Positions 41,022-49,633 of a DNA stretch of 64,000 nt are shown here, piece after piece. Location of the stretch: assembly GCA_040757715.1 (NCBI GenBank), contig JBFLWS010000003.1:124001-188000 (forward strand). Direction: 5' to 3'. Positions within the stretch are counted from its first letter, which is position 1, and each line of letters begins with the position of its first letter. The notes under the pieces were generated by a model. It searched no databases. It saw nothing but the letters and a program-made list of their open reading frames with translations, and was not told the origin of the DNA. This DNA is from CAIMFV01 sp040757715. Its GTDB lineage: Bacteria > Pseudomonadota > Alphaproteobacteria > Caulobacterales > Caulobacteraceae. The translations under genes were made by a program, and so were the position numbers.

Positions 41022-41808
41022 ACTTGGCCGGGCGCTTTTGCAGGAAGGCCGTGACGCCCTCGGCGAAGTCGCGGGTCTTGCCGGCCGCCCGCTGCCCCAT
41101 CCGCTCGGCCTCCAGCTGCTCGGCCCAGCCGGCGTCGAGGCTGTCCTGCACCAGCTTGCGGATCAGGCTCAGCGCGGCAGGGCCTTCAGCCAACGACCTG
41201 GCGAGGCCCATGGCGGTGGGGATGAGCTCGGCGTCGGGGACGCAGCGGTTGATCAGTCCCCAGTCAAGGGCCGTCTTGGCGGGCAGCTTGTCGCCCAGCA
41301 GCATCATTTCCATGGCCCGGGCCTTGCCGATCATGCGCGGCAGCAGATAGGTCGAGCCGCCGTCCGGCACGAGACCGATGCGGCGGAAGGCCTGTAGGAA
41401 ATAGGCGCTCTCGCCGGCGACGATCAGGTCGCCGAGCAAGGCGATGGAGCAGCCGATGCCCGCAGCCGCCCCGTTCACCGCCGTGACGATGGGGATCGGC
41501 AGGTTGCGCAGGGCGCAGACGAGAGGGTTGTAAATGGCGGCGAGGCCCTGGCCCGGATCGGGACGGCCGTCGGCGTCCATGGCCCGAGCGGTCTCGCCGC
41601 CGGACAGATTGGCGCCTGAGCAAAAGCCGCGTCCAGCGCCGGTGATGACCAAGGTCCGCGCCTTCACCACGCCCAGAGACAGGGCGCTCAAGGCGTGATT
41701 CAGCTCTTCGGCCATGGGAATGCTCGCCGCATTCAAGGTGGCGGGGTCGTTGAGGGTGATCAGCGCGATCTCGTCCGCCACCTCAAGCGTGATCTTCTCG
41801 TACTTCAT
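41008..41808 (-). CDS. Enoyl-CoA hydratase/isomerase
   Basis: 266 residues. FCSGANLSGG is the oxyanion region and NGAAAGIGCSIALLGD the second signature of the crotonase fold. ESAYFLQAFRRIGLVPDGGSTYLLPR includes the position of the catalytic Glu in hydratases, here Asp in VPDGG, so isomerase activity (PaaG/PaaF-like) is as likely as hydratase. It stands alone and converges with the GT9 gene. The stop TAG lies in the repeat arm at 41008-41010, so its end may have been shaped by that insertion. Confidence 0.88.
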   Translation of the reverse strand: MKYEKITLEVADEIALITLNDPATLNAASIPMAEELNHALSALSLGVVKARTLVITGAGRGFCSGANLSGGETARAMDADGRPDPGQGLAAIYNPLVCALRNLPIPIVTAVNGAAAGIGCSIALLGDLIVAGESAYFLQAFRRIGLVPDGGSTYLLPRMIGKARAMEMMLLGDKLPAKTALDWGLINRCVPDAELIPTAMGLARSLAEGPAALSLIRKLVQDSLDAGWAEQLEAERMGQRAAGKTRDFAEGVTAFLQKRPAKFSGN

Positions 41809-41912
41809 GGCGCGCAGCTCCCCGACGATCGCTTATGCGGCGACTTTAGGCAGCTCGCCCAAGGAGGCAATGGCGCCCTAACGGAAGCTCGCGCCGTTTT
41901 TCGCGTGAGCCT

Positions 41913-42968
41913 TCAGGCGGCTGCGTTCGTGGCCGCCGCGGTGGTGCTGCGGTTGCGCCCGCCGCGCTTGGAGCTGTAGAGCGCCGTGTCGGCCCGCTCC
42001 ATCACCGCCGATCCGGTCTCGCCCGCTAAGTATTGCGCCACGCCGGCGGACACCGTCACCGTGCCGAGATCCTCGTTGGTCGAACGACGCTTCAGGGCGC
42101 GGCAGGCGATTTCCTGCAGGGTCTGGTTCATCAGGCCGGAAACCTGACGCGCATCTTCGCCAGGGAAGAGGAGGGCGAACTCCTCGCCGCCGTAGCGAGC
42201 CGCCAGACGCGGGTGGGCGGCCAGGCGTCCGATGATGGTGGCGACGTAACGGATCACTTGGTCGCCGGTCTGATGGCCCCAGGTGTCGTTGAAGCGTTTG
42301 AAGTGGTCGATATCGAGGAGGGCCACCGACAGCGGCTTGCCATACTTGGCGGCGTCGGCGCAGGCCTTGGCCAGGGCCTCGTCGAAGGCCTTGCGGTTGG
42401 CGAGACTGGTGAGCGCGTCGGTCATGGCGTCGCGCCGCACCTGTTCCAGGTGTTCGCGCAAGCGCATGATCTCGTTGGTGGAATCGTTCAGGCGACGTTC
42501 GAGCTTGCCGTTTTCCTTCTGCACCTTGGTGGTGGCGAGGGCGAGGCTCTCCACCAGATTGCGCAGCGCGTCGGCCTCGGCGTCGCCGGCGAGCTCTTGA
42601 GCCGCACCTGCTAGGGTGCGGCCATAGGCGGCGTTGGTTCTGTGGGCGGCGGCCATGGCCATGGCCACGGACTCCAGCTGCCTGCTCAACTGATCGCCCG
42701 CATCGCGAATCTCATCGTTGAGGCGCAGGCGCGGCAGGAATTGCGTCGCCAGCTCCTCGCTCACCGCATCCGTGAAGGGTTGGCCCTGCTCCAGCAGCTT
42801 GCGAACCATGTCCGCAAGGGCGCCGTCGGGCTCTCCCACCACATGCAGCCAGATTTCGTAGTTCAATGGGGTCGGCCAGATTTGGCGACGCTCCATTTCT
42901 TCCATAGCGTGACGCGCCAATGCGAACGCATCCGGACCGCGGAGGGTGACGTCGACTATTACCGCCAT
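41913..42968 (-). CDS. Diguanylate cyclase (GGDEF) with N-terminal helical domain
   Basis: 351 residues without a signal peptide or membrane helix. An N-terminal alpha-helical domain (about 1-130) is followed by a coiled coil (about 140-180) and a GGDEF domain with active GGEEF (260-264), DALTSLANRKAF and LDIDHFKRFND. The RxxD inhibitory I-site is absent (the segment reads AHPR), so product feedback is not expected. It makes c-di-GMP, which fits the neighbouring flagellar genes and TipF. It diverges from flbT across a 266-base gap. Confidence 0.92.
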   Translation of the reverse strand: MAVIVDVTLRGPDAFALARHAMEEMERRQIWPTPLNYEIWLHVVGEPDGALADMVRKLLEQGQPFTDAVSEELATQFLPRLRLNDEIRDAGDQLSRQLESVAMAMAAAHRTNAAYGRTLAGAAQELAGDAEADALRNLVESLALATTKVQKENGKLERRLNDSTNEIMRLREHLEQVRRDAMTDALTSLANRKAFDEALAKACADAAKYGKPLSVALLDIDHFKRFNDTWGHQTGDQVIRYVATIIGRLAAHPRLAARYGGEEFALLFPGEDARQVSGLMNQTLQEIACRALKRRSTNEDLGTVTVSAGVAQYLAGETGSAVMERADTALYSSKRGGRNRSTTAAATNAAA

Positions 42969-43234
42969 GCAGATCGCCTTGCCCTAGACCTTGCGGCCCT
43001 GGTTGGACCGAAGTGGCGACATCCTGTGCCGCCACCCGCAAACATCGGGTTAAGATCGAAGGCGGAAAGAAAATACAACCTCTTAGCGGTGCATTCGCGC
43101 TTGCCGCAAGGCGATCATCAACGCCGCGTTAACCTTGTTTATTTAGCCTTAGTTCAGCCGCTTGCGGTTAGGTCGACGAGTGGAATCCGTTTGGGTCCGC
43201 CATCCTACCGCCCGTCAATTGCGGAGTTGCTAGG

Positions 43235-43672
43235 ATGCCGTTGAAGCTCTCGCTGAAGCCAGGTGAGAAATTCGTTTTGAATGGGGCGGTGGTCCAGAAT
43301 GGCGACCGTCGCACGACGCTTGTCTTGCAAAATAAAGTGTCAGTGCTGCGCGAGCGCGACATCATGCAAGTTGAGGAGGCGAACTCGCCGGCAAGAAGAG
43401 TTTATTTCCCAATAATGATGATGTACATCGATGAACATGATATCGACAATTGGCATGTCGAATTTGTTCATCGTTTGAAAGAATTCATGAGCGTCATCGT
43501 CAATAAAGATGTGTTAAGTGATTGTGTGGAGATATCTCGATTGGTGGCAGGGCGCGAATTTTACAAAGCCCTGACTTTGTGTCGCAAGCTGATCGATTAT
43601 GAGGATGAGAGGTTAGCGCATGTCGCTGCAAGCGTATCATCGAGTGGCGCAGCAGGCGGAATCCCCGCGTGA
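43235..43672 (+). CDS. flbT: Flagellin mRNA regulator FlbT
   Basis: 145 residues with the family blocks LKPGEKFVLNGAVVQNGDR, LREREDI-like LRERDIM and ARRVYFPIMMMYID. In Caulobacter FlbT binds the 5' leader of flagellin mRNA and lowers its stability until the hook is complete. It overlaps flaF by 53 bases and precedes the flagellin genes. The gene is notably AT-richer than the surroundings. The 266-base upstream gap contains no clear sigma-54 motif. Confidence 0.95.
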   Translation: MPLKLSLKPGEKFVLNGAVVQNGDRRTTLVLQNKVSVLRERDIMQVEEANSPARRVYFPIMMMYIDEHDIDNWHVEFVHRLKEFMSVIVNKDVLSDCVEISRLVAGREFYKALTLCRKLIDYEDERLAHVAASVSSSGAAGGIPA

Positions 43673-43970
43673 GTCCGAGTACCGCCTGTTCGGTCAAGTG
43701 ACGCGCGCGCTCATTGATGCGTCTCAGCTCGAGCCTACCGAAATCAGCAAGCGGATCGACGCCTTGCACTGGAACCGCGAGCTTTGGGCGGCGCTGGCGG
43801 CGGATTGCGCGTCAGAGGCCAACCAGCTTCCCGCCGAACTGCGGGCGCGCATCATATCCTTGAGTCTGTGGGTGTCGCGGCATTCCAGCGCGGTGATGCG
43901 CGGCGACGAGTCCTTTGAGCCTCTGATCGACGTCAATCGCTCGATGATGCAAGGCCTGTCGGGCGGTTAA
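43620..43970 (+). CDS. flaF: Flagellar regulator FlaF
   Basis: 116 residues. ESEYRLFGQVTRALIDA, LHWNRELWAALAADC and ISLSLWVSRHSSAVMRG are conserved in FlaF. FlaF is needed for flagellin synthesis and works opposite FlbT in Caulobacter; it has been proposed as a flagellin chaperone or activator. It starts inside the flbT 3' end in another frame, so the two are translated together. Confidence 0.94.
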   Translation: MSLQAYHRVAQQAESPRESEYRLFGQVTRALIDASQLEPTEISKRIDALHWNRELWAALAADCASEANQLPAELRARIISLSLWVSRHSSAVMRGDESFEPLIDVNRSMMQGLSGG

Positions 43971-44070
43971 TTTTGCCCTACTAGGAATGTTGTGCCGGGC
44001 TGTCGTTGCCGCCCTGGTGAGCCAAGCTTGAAGCGGCTCTGATAAAATCCATTAAAATTCAATAGATTAA

Positions 44071-44087
44071 TTGGCCAGACGTGTGCT
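44071..44087 (+). promoter_or_regulatory. Sigma-54 promoter of flagellin gene 1
   Basis: TTGGCCAGACGTGTGCT keeps the invariant GG at -24 and GC at -12 with correct spacing. An IHF-like site (ATTCAATAGATTA, one mismatch) abuts it at 44057-44069. Predicted start of transcription is near 44097, which gives a leader of about 85 bases. Confidence 0.65.
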
Positions 44088-44119
44088 GCGCCGATGGCCC
44101 GCCGTTTGCTTTCGTTAAT

Positions 44120-44139
44120 GCGAGCAAAACGCTCCCGCG
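44120..44139 (+). promoter_or_regulatory. Shared flagellin 5'-leader element, copy 1
   Basis: GCGAGCAAAACGCTCCCGCG is identical to 46142-46161. Both copies lie downstream of the sigma-54 promoters and upstream of the start codons, so they should be in mRNA. GCGAGC and GCTCCCGC could form part of a hairpin. FlbT or FlaF control is a plausible role. Confidence 0.65.
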
Positions 44140-44181
44140 ACCGGTTTCCGGATGCGGCGCCCTCAAAGAAGGACTCAACAC

Positions 44182-45858
44182 ATGGCGCTCAATTCGATCA
44201 ATTCCAACGCCGCGGCCCTCATCGCGCTGCAGAACCTCAACGTCACGAACCAGACGTTGCAGGACACTCAAAACCGAATCTCCACCGGGCAGAAGGTGTC
44301 GAGCGCCAAGGATAACGGCGCTATTTACGCCATCGCCCAAAACCTTCGCGCTCAGAACTCCGCCTTTGACGCAGTGAAGGACTCTCTGAACCGCGGCGTT
44401 TCCACGGTGGACGTGGCGCTGTCGGCCGGCAACTCGATCTCCAGCGCGCTCTCTCAGCTGAAGCAGCTGGCTCTGTCGGCTTCGGATACGAGCCTCGACA
44501 CCAACAGCCGCGCGGCGTTCCAAGCCAAGTATCAGCAAACCGCCCAGCAGATTCAGACCTATCTGAAGAACGCCAACTTCAACGGCGTGAACCTGCTGAA
44601 CGGCACCACCGCCAGCTACAGCGCCTTGGCCAATACCAACGGCCAGAACACGATCACCGTCCAAGGTCAGAATCTCAGCCTCAACACCAACTTCACGGGC
44701 GGCGCGGCTGCGACCCTCTCGACCCAAACGGGCGTGGCTGGTCCCCAGGCCTCGAACCAGGCGGCCAACTCCACCACCAGCTTCGTGTCCCTGTCACAAG
44801 CATCGAGCTTCACCATCACGGTGTCGGGCTCCACCACCGCCAGCCAGAACGCCACCTTCCAGGTGAACCTGGCCGCTGGCGCCTACAGCTCATCCTCCCT
44901 GGCCGCGGCCATCAACACGGCCTACACCAATGCGGGTGGCACGGCGGCGTCCATCGTCGACGGCACCACCACCGCCGGCAAGTTGATCCTGAAGGGCACC
45001 AACCTCGCCGGTGCGGCAGGCTCCATCGCCTTCTCCAACGGCGCGGGCGACCTGTCGTCTTCGCTGTCGACCTTCCTCGGCGGCCTCACCGCCAACGTGG
45101 CCGGCGCGTCCACGACGGAAACCAACGTGCTCGGTCAGGTGGCTTTGGGCGCCGCCGGCGCGGCCTTGTCGCAGACCTCCACCTTCAACCTGACCACGGA
45201 TGCGGGCAACGCCTTCACCGTGAGCCTGGGCGCCGGGTTCCAGACGGTCAACAACATCGCCACCCAGATCAACAACGCCTACAATGCGGCGGGGTATTCG
45301 GGTTCGGTGGCCTCGGTGAACAACGGCAAGATCGTGCTCACCGGCATCGGCAACACCCCGGCCACCACGCCTGGCACCGGCATCGGGGCGGGCACGGGCG
45401 ATCTCGGCTCGGTGGCGGCGGTGCAGCAGTTCCTGGGCTTCGACTCGGCGGCTGTGGGCTCGGCGACGGTGGCGGCGGCGTCGGCCACGACCAACGGCGT
45501 GGCGGCGACGGCTTTCTCGGAAACCGGCGGCGGCGGTCTGATCCTGGTGTCCGGCAACGAGACCTTCTCCACCACCACCAACTACACCGACCTGTTGTCC
45601 AAACTCGACACCTCGATCAACAACGTCAACCTGGCGCTCTCCAGCCTCGGTGTCTCCTCCAACGCCCTCAACGGTCACCTGACCTTTGTCGGCACCTTGC
45701 AGGACACCTTCACCACCGGCATTTCCAACCTGGTGGACGCTGACGTGGCCAAGGAAAGCGCCACCCTCCAAGCGCTGCAGACCAAGCAACAGCTCGGAGT
45801 TCAGGCGCTCTCCATCGCCAACTCGTCCAAGAGCTCCCTGCTCAGCCTGTTCCGCTAA
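44182..45858 (+). CDS. Flagellin 1
   Basis: 558 residues from ATG at 44182 (AAGAAGGA upstream). Conserved D0/D1 ends (SINSNAAALIALQNLN..., FNGVNLLNG and C-terminal NSSKSSLLSLFR) frame an unusually long central part of about 280 residues rich in Thr, Ser, Ala, Gly and Val. Caulobacter flagellins are near 275 residues, so this one has added D2/D3-type domains, expected on the filament surface. It forms the outer filament and is exported without a signal peptide. A close paralogue follows. A terminator hairpin lies 44 bases past the stop. Confidence 0.95.
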   Translation: MALNSINSNAAALIALQNLNVTNQTLQDTQNRISTGQKVSSAKDNGAIYAIAQNLRAQNSAFDAVKDSLNRGVSTVDVALSAGNSISSALSQLKQLALSASDTSLDTNSRAAFQAKYQQTAQQIQTYLKNANFNGVNLLNGTTASYSALANTNGQNTITVQGQNLSLNTNFTGGAAATLSTQTGVAGPQASNQAANSTTSFVSLSQASSFTITVSGSTTASQNATFQVNLAAGAYSSSSLAAAINTAYTNAGGTAASIVDGTTTAGKLILKGTNLAGAAGSIAFSNGAGDLSSSLSTFLGGLTANVAGASTTETNVLGQVALGAAGAALSQTSTFNLTTDAGNAFTVSLGAGFQTVNNIATQINNAYNAAGYSGSVASVNNGKIVLTGIGNTPATTPGTGIGAGTGDLGSVAAVQQFLGFDSAAVGSATVAAASATTNGVAATAFSETGGGGLILVSGNETFSTTTNYTDLLSKLDTSINNVNLALSSLGVSSNALNGHLTFVGTLQDTFTTGISNLVDADVAKESATLQALQTKQQLGVQALSIANSSKSSLLSLFR

Positions 45859-45901
45859 TCGGCGTCGCCGGCGCCAGCGCGCCGGGTTGCTTTGCAAATG
45901 G

Positions 45902-45940
45902 CGCGGAGTCCTTTGGGCTCCGCGTCCTTTCGCGTTTTCC
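45902..45940 (+). terminator. Intrinsic terminator after flagellin 1
   Basis: A 10-base stem with one G-T-type pair (CGCGGAGTCC with GGGCTCCGCG) and a TTT loop at 45902-45924, then TCCTTTCGCGTTTT. It separates the two flagellin transcripts in the 346-base gene-free gap 45859-46204. Confidence 0.7.
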
Positions 45941-46115
45941 AGCTCGGATCGTGGCGCTTTTTTGCTTCGCACGATCCGCCCCATCCTGGGAATATATTGC
46001 CACTAGTAGGCAAATCCTGCCCACCGAATCGGGAGCCCGGCAAAATCTGCATGCTGAATCGGCGGTAAATCCCTGCAAAGTCAATAGGTTCGACATCAGG
46101 CGCCGCCGCGATGGC

Positions 46116-46132
46116 TTGGCGCGATCCTTGCT
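46116..46132 (+). promoter_or_regulatory. Sigma-54 promoter of flagellin gene 2
   Basis: TTGGCGCGATCCTTGCT fits YTGGCACGRNNNTTGCW with a single change. Predicted transcription starts near 46142, so the shared leader element would be right at the mRNA 5' end. A TCAATAGGTT motif like the IHF-type site of copy 1 lies at 46081-46090. Confidence 0.85.
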
Positions 46133-46141
46133 TGGGGAGGG

Positions 46142-46161
46142 GCGAGCAAAACGCTCCCGCG
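46142..46161 (+). promoter_or_regulatory. Shared flagellin 5'-leader element, copy 2
   Basis: Identical over 20 bases to 44120-44139, although the bases between element and start codon differ (CTCGAGAACTGAGC against ACCGGTTTCCGGAT). This selective conservation argues for function. Confidence 0.65.
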
Positions 46162-46204
46162 CTCGAGAACTGAGCGTGGACACCTCGAAGAAGGACGCAG
46201 CCAA

Positions 46205-47881
46205 ATGGCTCTCAATTCGATCAACACCAACGCCGCGGCCCTCATCGCGCTGCAGAACCTCAACGTCACCATCCAGTCGCTTCAGGACACTCAAAACCGA
46301 ATCTCCACCGGGCAGAAGGTGTCGAACGCCAAGGATAACGGCGCCATCTACGCCATCGCCCAAAACCTTCGCGCTCAGGGCACGGCCTTCGACTCGGTGA
46401 AGGACTCTCTGAACCGCGGCGTCTCCACGGTGGACGTGGCGCTGTCGGCCGGCAACTCTATCACTAGCGCGCTCACCCAGCTGAAGCAGCTGGCTCTGTC
46501 GGCTTCGGATACGAGCCTCGACGCCAACAGCCGCGCCGCCTTCCAGTCCAAGTATCAGCAAACCGCCCAGCAGATTCAGACCTATCTGAAGAACGCCTCG
46601 TTCAACGGCGTGAACCTGCTCAACGGCACCACCACCAGCTACAGCGCCTTGGCCAACATCAACGGCCAGAGCACCATCACCGTCCAAGGTCAGAATCTCA
46701 GCCTCAACACCAACTTCACCGGCGGTACGGCTGCGACCCTCTCGACCCAAACGGGCGTGGCTGGTCCCCAGGCCTCGAACCAGGCGGCCAACTCCACCAC
46801 CAGCTTCGTGTCCCTGTCGCAAGCCTCAAGCTTCACCATCACGGTGTCGGGCTCCACCACCGCCAGCCAGAACGCCACCTTCCAGGTGAACCTGGCCGCC
46901 GGCGCCTACAGCTCGTCCACCTTGGCTTCGGCGATCAACACGGCCTACACCAATGCGGGCGGCACGGCGGCGTCCATCGTCGACGGCACCACCACCGCCG
47001 GCAAGTTGATCCTGAAGGGCACCAACCTCGCCGGTGCGGCAGGCTCCATCGCCTTCTCCAACGGCGCGGGCGACCTGTCGTCTTCGCTGTCGACCTTCCT
47101 CGGCGGCCTTACGGCCAACGTGGCCGGCGCGTCCACGACGGAAACCAACGTGCTCGGTCAGGTGGCTTTGGGCACAGTCGGCGCGGCCTTGTCGCAGACC
47201 TCCACCTTCACCCTGACCACGGATGCGGGCAACGCCTTCACCGTGAGCCTGGGCGCCGGGTTCCAGACGGCCAACAACATCTCCACCCAGATCAACAACG
47301 CCTACAATGCGGCGGGGTATTCGGGTTCGGTGGCCTCGGTGAACAACGGCAAGATCGTGCTCACCGGCATCGGCAACACCCCGGCCACCACGCCTGGCAC
47401 CGGCATTACCGGCGGCTCGGGCGACCTGGCCTCCACAGCGGCGACTCAACAGTTCCTGGGGTTCAACTCGGCGGCTGTGGGCTCGGCGACGGTGGCGGCG
47501 GCGTCGGCCACCACCAACGGCGTGGCGGCGACGGCTTTCTCCGAAACCGGCGGCGGCGGCCTGATCCTGGTGTCCGGCAACGAGACCTTCTCGTCCACCA
47601 CCAACTACACCGACCTGTTGTCCAAGCTCGACACCTCCATCGCCAACGTCAACCAGGGCCTCTCGGCGCTGGGCGTGTCGTCGACGGCGCTTTCGAACCA
47701 CCTGACCTTCGTGAGCACCCTCCAGGACACCCTGAACACCGGCGTGTCCAACCTGGTGGACGCTGACGTGGCCAAGGAAAGCGCCACCCTCCAAGCGCTG
47801 CAGACCAAGCAGCAATTGGGCATTCAGGCGCTCTCCATCGCCAACTCGTCCAAGAGCTCCCTGCTCAGCCTGTTCCGCTAA
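46205..47881 (+). CDS. Flagellin 2
   Basis: 558 residues, the same length as flagellin 1 and differing at only about 45 positions. Differences cluster in the N-terminal D0/D1 region (for example NVTIQSLQ for NVTNQTLQ), in the middle loop (TGITGGSGDLAST for TGIGAGTGDLGSV) and in the C-terminal helix (NQGLSALGVSSTALSNHL). Long central stretches are identical even at many third codon positions, which suggests recent duplication or gene conversion. It has its own sigma-54 promoter. A mixed filament built from both flagellins is likely. Confidence 0.95.
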   Translation: MALNSINTNAAALIALQNLNVTIQSLQDTQNRISTGQKVSNAKDNGAIYAIAQNLRAQGTAFDSVKDSLNRGVSTVDVALSAGNSITSALTQLKQLALSASDTSLDANSRAAFQSKYQQTAQQIQTYLKNASFNGVNLLNGTTTSYSALANINGQSTITVQGQNLSLNTNFTGGTAATLSTQTGVAGPQASNQAANSTTSFVSLSQASSFTITVSGSTTASQNATFQVNLAAGAYSSSTLASAINTAYTNAGGTAASIVDGTTTAGKLILKGTNLAGAAGSIAFSNGAGDLSSSLSTFLGGLTANVAGASTTETNVLGQVALGTVGAALSQTSTFTLTTDAGNAFTVSLGAGFQTANNISTQINNAYNAAGYSGSVASVNNGKIVLTGIGNTPATTPGTGITGGSGDLASTAATQQFLGFNSAAVGSATVAAASATTNGVAATAFSETGGGGLILVSGNETFSSTTNYTDLLSKLDTSIANVNQGLSALGVSSTALSNHLTFVSTLQDTLNTGVSNLVDADVAKESATLQALQTKQQLGIQALSIANSSKSSLLSLFR

Positions 47882-47999
47882 TCACTGAACAGACCGCGCA
47901 GAGCGCATGACGGAAGGGTGCGTGGAGGCCGACGCTGACACGCACCCGACCGCCGTCCAACAGGAGGCGTTCGGTCATGAACGGCCGACGAACAGGGAG

Positions 48000-48320
48000 A
48001 TGGTGTACTCGATCAGTTCAATACCTCCGCCAACGGATGTGATCTCAGGCGCAGCAGCCGCCACCAATGAGAATTCGCTGGCAACGACGGACTCCAACAC
48101 GGCCACGCAGGCGAGCTCCGACTCGCAAGGCTCGGCGCTGCAAGCGACCAACGACATCCGCCTGATTATCGAAAAGGCGGCTCACTCGCCCGAGTATGTT
48201 TACAAGTTGGTGAACGCCACCACCGGCGACGTGATCGTGGAATTGCCTCGGGAGCAGGTGGTCAAGGCCGCCGAGAGCCCGAACTACACCTCAGGATCGG
48301 TGGTCGACACCCGCGCCTGA
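48000..48320 (+). CDS. FlaG-like flagellar protein
   Basis: About 106 residues from ATG at 48000; an in-frame ATG at 47907 is possible but gives a non-conserved extension. The N-terminal half is Ser/Thr/Ala-rich, while the C-terminal half (YVYKLVNATTGDVIVELPREQVVKAAE) matches the FlaG fold pattern of a beta hairpin with a conserved Pro-x-x-x-Val/Leu. FlaG proteins affect filament length in other bacteria. An AGGGAG directly abuts the ATG, which is close for a ribosome site, so the start is uncertain. It lies between flagellin 2 and a flagellin-like gene. Confidence 0.65.
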   Translation: MVYSISSIPPPTDVISGAAAATNENSLATTDSNTATQASSDSQGSALQATNDIRLIIEKAAHSPEYVYKLVNATTGDVIVELPREQVVKAAESPNYTSGSVVDTRA

Positions 48321-48343
48321 GACGATATTCCAGACCGGAAACC

Positions 48344-48360
48344 ATGGTTAACGGTCTGCA
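48344..48360 (+). promoter_or_regulatory. Weak sigma-54-like promoter of the flagellin-like gene
   Basis: ATGGTTAACGGTCTGCA keeps GG and GC at the sigma-54 spacing but deviates at TGGC and TTGC. A second TTAAC lies at 48374-48378. It could instead be a CtrA half-site pair. Confidence 0.35.
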
Positions 48361-48449
48361 AAGATTCTTTTCGTTAACGTCTCCCCACCCGGGCGAGGCG
48401 CGTTGGTCGTTTGCGCGCCGTCCTGGGCCATACGTCGAGGGAGAACACC

Positions 48450-49256
48450 ATGACGATAGGCGTGAACAGCGCCGCCCAGATTCAGTCGAGCCAATCTCTC
48501 GCGGATCTGAACAGCCTCTACACTGATCCCAATGTCGGCTCGACAAGGACCGCGAGCCAGACCAGCGCCGCATCCAGCACCAGCGTCGATCCGGTGGTGC
48601 TGGACGCCGCCGCGCCCCCCGCCGATCAGGCGGCGCTACTGAAATTCATCCGGACGCTCAACCAGTCGGCCTCTGTGGGCGACGCCGCGCGCGGTTCCGG
48701 TCAAGCGGTGCTGTCCCTCTTGGACGCGGTGAAGAGCGCGGCGACCACGGCGGTCGATCCCTCCACCTCCAGCGCCGATCGCGCGGCCCTGCAGAGCAAG
48801 GTGCAGACCCTACTGGGTCAGATTCAGCACGTGGTGAAGAGCGCCGGCTTCAACGGCGTCAATCTCCTCGACAATTCGCAGCCGAACGGGGTCTCGATCG
48901 GCCAGGGCCTCAGCCTGTCGCCGCAGGATTTGACCCTCGGCGGCGCCAATATCCCGCTCACCGGCGCATCCTCGGTGGCCAGCGCCAGCGACGCCGCGGC
49001 GACGCTCAGCAACGTGAACGCCGCCATCAGTCAGGTGGGATCGGCGCTGAAGTCGCTCGATGGGCAGATTTCCGGCGTCCAGGACCTGACCAGCCAGCTC
49101 TCCGGCCTCGCGGGGCTCGGCGGCGCGGCTCCGCCTGCCGACGTCAGCGGCGACGGCGCGCGCTTGCTCGCCCTGCAAGTAAGCCAGGGCGTATCCGACG
49201 CCACTGGCGCCATCGCCAGCGGATCGCAGCTCGGCGTGTTGAACCTGTTCCGCTGA
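48450..49256 (+). CDS. Short flagellin-like protein
   Basis: 268 residues from ATG at 48450 (GAGGGAG upstream). Flagellin traits are the helix ending SAGFNGVNLLDN and the C-terminus GSQLGVLNLFR, which resembles SLLSLFR. The canonical N-terminal D0 motif (SINTN..ALQNLN) is absent; it is replaced by a Ser/Gln/Ala-rich segment. Such proteins may be minor filament or junction subunits, or flagellin paralogues with another role. It lies between flaG-like and Hpt genes in the flagellar block. Export and assembly are inference. Confidence 0.7.
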   Translation: MTIGVNSAAQIQSSQSLADLNSLYTDPNVGSTRTASQTSAASSTSVDPVVLDAAAPPADQAALLKFIRTLNQSASVGDAARGSGQAVLSLLDAVKSAATTAVDPSTSSADRAALQSKVQTLLGQIQHVVKSAGFNGVNLLDNSQPNGVSIGQGLSLSPQDLTLGGANIPLTGASSVASASDAAATLSNVNAAISQVGSALKSLDGQISGVQDLTSQLSGLAGLGGAAPPADVSGDGARLLALQVSQGVSDATGAIASGSQLGVLNLFR

Positions 49257-49258
49257 TC

Positions 49259-49633
49259 ATGGCTCGGCGGGACCTCACGGGGGCGGTGGACTTCGGCTAC
49301 CTCGAAAACTTCACCGCCGGCGACGCCCAGGTGATCGAGGAGGTGCTGGGCCTCTTTCGCGAGCAGGCGGAGCTGTGGTTGCGCCTGCTCGACCCGGCCG
49401 CAGAGGCCGAAGCCTGGCGCGACGCGGCCCACACCTTGAAGGGGGCGGCGCTGGGCATCGGCGCCGGGGCCCTCGCGGAAGCCTGCAAGACGGCTGAATT
49501 CGACACCTCAAGCAACGCCGGGCGGCGCGCCATCCTGCTCGACAAGGTGCGGGACGCGCTTGACCTCGCCCTCGCGGACATCGCCGCCTATCAACACGAG
49601 GCGGCGCTGAAGGGGCTGAAAACCCCTCGCTGA
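49259..49633 (+). CDS. Single-domain histidine phosphotransfer (Hpt) protein
   Basis: 124 residues, a four-helix bundle with the Hpt motif AHTLKGAALGIGA; His58 is the phosphate carrier. Hpt proteins relay phosphate between hybrid kinases and response regulators. It starts two bases after the flagellin-like stop, so it is likely cotranscribed with flagellar genes and may link a kinase to motility control. It is not ChpT, which is larger and dimeric. Confidence 0.85.
   Translation: MARRDLTGAVDFGYLENFTAGDAQVIEEVLGLFREQAELWLRLLDPAAEAEAWRDAAHTLKGAALGIGAGALAEACKTAEFDTSSNAGRRAILLDKVRDALDLALADIAAYQHEAALKGLKTPR

Noticed and set aside
45949..45967. Sigma-54-like TGGCGC...TTGC upstream of flagellin 2
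   Set aside because: The spacing is one base too short; the site at 46116-46132 has the right spacing and a better match.
44700..47600. Long near-identical repeats that could suggest a mobile element or array
   Set aside because: They are explained by two paralogous flagellin genes in tandem.
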